A stretch of 7,490 bases of DNA from Clostridia bacterium (GTDB lineage Bacteria > Bacillota > Clostridia > UBA1381 > UMGS1253): assembly GCA_017411585.1 (NCBI GenBank), contig JAFQPV010000091.1, positions 1 to 7,490 on the forward strand, in the 5' to 3' direction. Made by a program: the position numbers and the translations under genes. Of this stretch, positions 6,508 through 7,490 are shown in pieces (within the stretch, counting starts at the first letter, position 1; each line of letters begins with the position of its first letter). A model generated the notes under the pieces. That model ran no database searches, was not told the origin of the DNA, and saw only the letters and a program-made list of their open reading frames with translations.

Positions 6508-7004
6508 TGAAGAATTTCTCAAGCCGTAAAGCCGCCAGATTAAAAGGCTATGATTACTCAATCCCCGGTGCTTATTTTATTACGATATGCGTAAAAGGCA
6601 GAAAGAAATTATTGGCAAAAATCGTAGGGGACGATGCCCACATCGTCCCGCAAAATCAGTTGTCATATTATGGTTTGGTGTGCGACAAATACATCAACAA
6701 CATAAACATCAAATATGAAAATGTAATGGTTGATAAATATGTTATTATGCCAAATCATATACATTTAATTGTATCTCTGCATGGGACGATGAAGGCATCG
6801 TCCCCTACAAAACACATTGAAACCATCGTTCGTTCCTTTAAAACATTGGTCACAAAAGAAATTGGTACTTCTATATGGCAACGTTCGTATCATGACCACA
6901 TTATCCGCGGCGAAAAAGATTATCAAGAAATATGGAAATACGTCGATACAAATGTATTGCAATGGGAATCAGATCGTTTTTATAATAGCGAAACGGAGCA
7001 TTGA
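6507..7004 (+). CDS. RAYT: REP-associated tyrosine transposase (IS200-like Y1 HUH)
   Basis: The product is 165 residues. RAYTs are single-strand DNA nucleases of the HUH/Y1 superfamily that bind and cut REP hairpins; most are single-copy and domesticated. Family features are RLKGYDYSIPGAYFITICV (residues 11-29), the metal-binding HUH motif in MPNHIHLIV (H84, H86), IWQRSYHDHIIRGEKDYQ (123-140) and KYVDTN (144-149), whose Y145 aligns with catalytic Y115 of E. coli TnpA-REP. All key residues are present, so it looks intact. ATG 6507 overlaps the upstream stop (TGATG), and no clear ribosome binding site is seen, suggesting translational reinitiation. A GTG one codon earlier is the alternative start. 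The gene is visibly more AT-rich than the esterase gene, except for two GC-rich hairpins inside it (6624-6650, 6783-6808). The last codons form part of the terminator. Confidence 0.94.
   Translation: MKNFSSRKAARLKGYDYSIPGAYFITICVKGRKKLLAKIVGDDAHIVPQNQLSYYGLVCDKYINNINIKYENVMVDKYVIMPNHIHLIVSLHGTMKASSPTKHIETIVRSFKTLVTKEIGTSIWQRSYHDHIIRGEKDYQEIWKYVDTNVLQWESDRFYNSETEH
6624..6650 (+). repeat. REP-like element 1 inside the RAYT gene
   Basis: GTAG (6624-6627) is followed by a perfect 9-bp hairpin: GGGACGATG (6628-6636), loop CCCA, CATCGTCCC (6641-6649). A GTAG foot beside an imperfect or perfect hairpin is the recognition signature of RAYT enzymes in enterobacterial REPs. It is read as residues 40-48 (VGDDAHIVP), so it lies in frame and leaves the protein open. 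Confidence 0.8.
6783..6808 (-). repeat. REP-like element 2, inverted copy inside the RAYT gene
   Basis: The plus strand has GGGACGATG (6783-6791), loop AAGG, CATCGTCCC (6796-6804), then CTAC (6805-6808). On the minus strand this is GTAG followed by the same 9-bp stem, so it is an inverted copy of element 1 with a different loop. It is read as residues 93-101 (GTMKASSPT). About 130 bp, including the codons of the HUH motif, lie between the two elements. Confidence 0.8.
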
Positions 7005-7026
7005 AAATTCACTGCTCCGTTTTTTA
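6991..7026 (+). terminator. intrinsic terminator of the RAYT gene
   Basis: AAACGGAGCA (6991-7000) pairs with TGCTCCGTTT (7013-7022) across a 12-nt loop, and the 3' arm runs into seven T residues (7020-7026). The stem overlaps the last codons of the transposase and the loop contains its TGA stop. It would end the isomerase-esterase/RAYT transcript before the convergent ribbon-helix-helix gene. Confidence 0.85.
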
Positions 7027-7057
7027 TACACACATTATATCAATATCCAATTTGTAG

Positions 7058-7246
7058 TTATTTCACCTTGCTATTCTCAATTGCATAATCTAACAAAATA
7101 TTAATAAGTTCGTTTCGCGAACGATTTGTTTCCTCCGCTAATTTATTCAATTTCGCAACCGTTTCTTCTTTGATGCGTACAGAGAACGTCTTATATCCGT
7201 CTTCCCTTTTTAAATTCTTTCTGTTTATGATAAGTTTATCTTCCAT
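7058..7246 (-). CDS. small ribbon-helix-helix (CopG/Arc-like) DNA-binding protein
   Basis: The product is 62 residues. After a charged N-terminal tail, residues 19-25 (KTFSVRI) form the DNA-reading beta strand, 27-40 (EETVAKLNKLAEET) helix A, and SRNELINILLDYAIEN (43-58) helix B of an RHH/MetJ-Arc fold. This is the whole fold and works as a dimer. The ribosome binding site GAGGTGAG lies 5 nt upstream of the ATG. There is no toxin gene beside it, so it looks like a stand-alone regulator rather than an antitoxin. It is divergent from a secreted protein gene, and the shared intergenic region carries repeated palindromic half-sites that are likely its operators, implying self-regulation. The specific target is inferred, not shown. 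Confidence 0.85.
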   Translation of the reverse strand: MEDKLIINRKNLKREDGYKTFSVRIKEETVAKLNKLAEETNRSRNELINILLDYAIENSKVK

Positions 7247-7260
7247 AACATCTCACCTCA

Positions 7261-7326
7261 CATATATTATATGTTGACAAAAGTTGCGATTATATGTTAT
7301 TATATATAACATATAAAATAACATAT
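7261..7326. promoter_or_regulatory. operator-like array of TTATATGTT / AACATAT half-sites
   Basis: Four related half-sites occur: TTATATGTT (7267-7275), TTATATGTTA (7290-7299), TAACATATAA (7307-7316) and TAACATAT (7319-7326). Copies 2 and 3 form a perfect 10-bp inverted repeat with a 7-bp spacer. Copy 1 also overlaps the palindrome CATATA-T-TATATG (7261-7273). The array covers the divergent promoter region between the ribbon-helix-helix gene and the secreted protein gene, as expected for binding by a dimeric RHH repressor. Minus-strand TATAAT boxes at 7266-7271 and 7289-7294 could serve the regulator gene. Confidence 0.7.
7274..7303 (+). promoter_or_regulatory. promoter of the secreted protein gene
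   Basis: A perfect -35 TTGACA (7274-7279) is followed after 18 bp by TATTAT (7298-7303), preceded by the extended -10 TGT. The -35 overlaps half-site 1 and the -10 overlaps the central inverted repeat, so a bound regulator would block it. The start is predicted near 7310, and GGAGGT at 7327-7332 provides the ribosome binding site, 8 nt before the ATG. Confidence 0.75.
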
Positions 7327-7340
7327 GGAGGTATGTATAA

Positions 7341-7490
7341 ATGAAAAAGAATTACAAAAGAATTGTTGCCAGTACGCTTGTTTGCATACTGCTGACAAGT
7401 GGTGTCGTCTTTGCCAAACAGTTTTCCGAATCAATCACCGTTATCTATGATAACATCAAGCTCATCATTGACGGTACGGAATTTCGCCCA
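7341..7490 (+). CDS. secreted protein, N-terminal part (probable copper-amine-oxidase-N/stalk-domain type)
   Basis: Only the first 50 codons lie in the window. Residues 1-25 are a clear Sec signal peptide: the basic start MKKNYKR, a hydrophobic core (8-24) and the cleavage motif VFA before K26. The mature start contains ITVIYDNIKLIIDGTEFRP, which strongly resembles the opening of the copper-amine-oxidase-N ('stalk domain') proteins common in Clostridia, where it is usually followed by a sequence about an extracellular repeat domain. The remainder is outside the window, so the function cannot be given. Expression is likely controlled by the divergent ribbon-helix-helix protein through the half-site array over its promoter. 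Confidence 0.8.
   Translation, partial: MKKNYKRIVASTLVCILLTSGVVFAKQFSESITVIYDNIKLIIDGTEFRP

Noticed and set aside
6624..6808. A two-repeat CRISPR-like array
   Set aside because: There are only two copies, they are inverted relative to each other, the spacer is about 130 bp and coding, and there are no cas genes. The GTAG-hairpin form fits REP sites of the RAYT instead.
6507..7026. A complete insertion sequence with terminal repeats or target duplications around the RAYT
   Set aside because: No flanking inverted or direct repeats were found at the gene ends; its start is fused to the upstream gene, and RAYTs normally lack IS ends.
7058..7246. Antitoxin of a toxin-antitoxin pair
   Set aside because: Ribbon-helix-helix proteins are often antitoxins, but no toxin gene adjoins it. 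Downstream lies a terminator and the convergent RAYT, and upstream is a divergent secreted protein.

Overview
The window looks like a chromosomal segment of a Clostridia-type Bacillota. The reasons are strong GGAGG-type ribosome binding sites, the gene order ylxM-ffh-rpsP-khpA-rimM-trmD, a GTG start in ylxM, a secreted 'stalk domain' type protein, and moderate G+C coding regions separated by very AT-rich gaps. I cannot name a genus.

Layout. Positions 1-4739 are all minus strand. Read in the direction of transcription they are ylxM, ffh, rpsP, khpA, rimM and trmD, the conserved signal-recognition/translation operon. A GH88 unsaturated uronyl hydrolase follows (its 3' end lies beyond position 1), in the place where rplS commonly sits. 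The operon has a strong promoter at 4787-4815. There is an intrinsic terminator inside it, between khpA and rimM, and a possible private promoter for the GH88 gene in the 3' end of trmD.

Positions 4927-7004 are plus strand. The first gene encodes a two-domain protein: a xylose-isomerase-like TIM barrel joined to an alpha/beta-hydrolase (esterase) domain. Its stop codon overlaps the start of a RAYT-type (REP-associated tyrosine, IS200-like Y1) transposase gene, which ends in an intrinsic terminator. The transposase gene carries two copies, in opposite orientation, of a GTAG-plus-hairpin element inside its own coding sequence. Each has the same 9-bp stem and a 4-nt loop. This is the most interesting structure in the window, because GTAG plus a hairpin is the hallmark of the REP sites that such enzymes bind.

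Positions 7058-7490 hold a 62-residue ribbon-helix-helix regulator (minus strand) and, divergently, the start of a secreted protein (plus strand). The roughly 95-bp gap between them is packed with TTATATGTT/AACATATAA half-sites that overlap a good promoter, which suggests the regulator controls itself and the secreted protein.

Functionally, a housekeeping operon for protein targeting, ribosome maturation and tRNA G37 methylation is flanked by two carbohydrate-related genes (GH88, isomerase-esterase), then by a domesticated or mobile RAYT and a small cell-surface locus. No tRNA, rRNA, CRISPR array or riboswitch was recognised.
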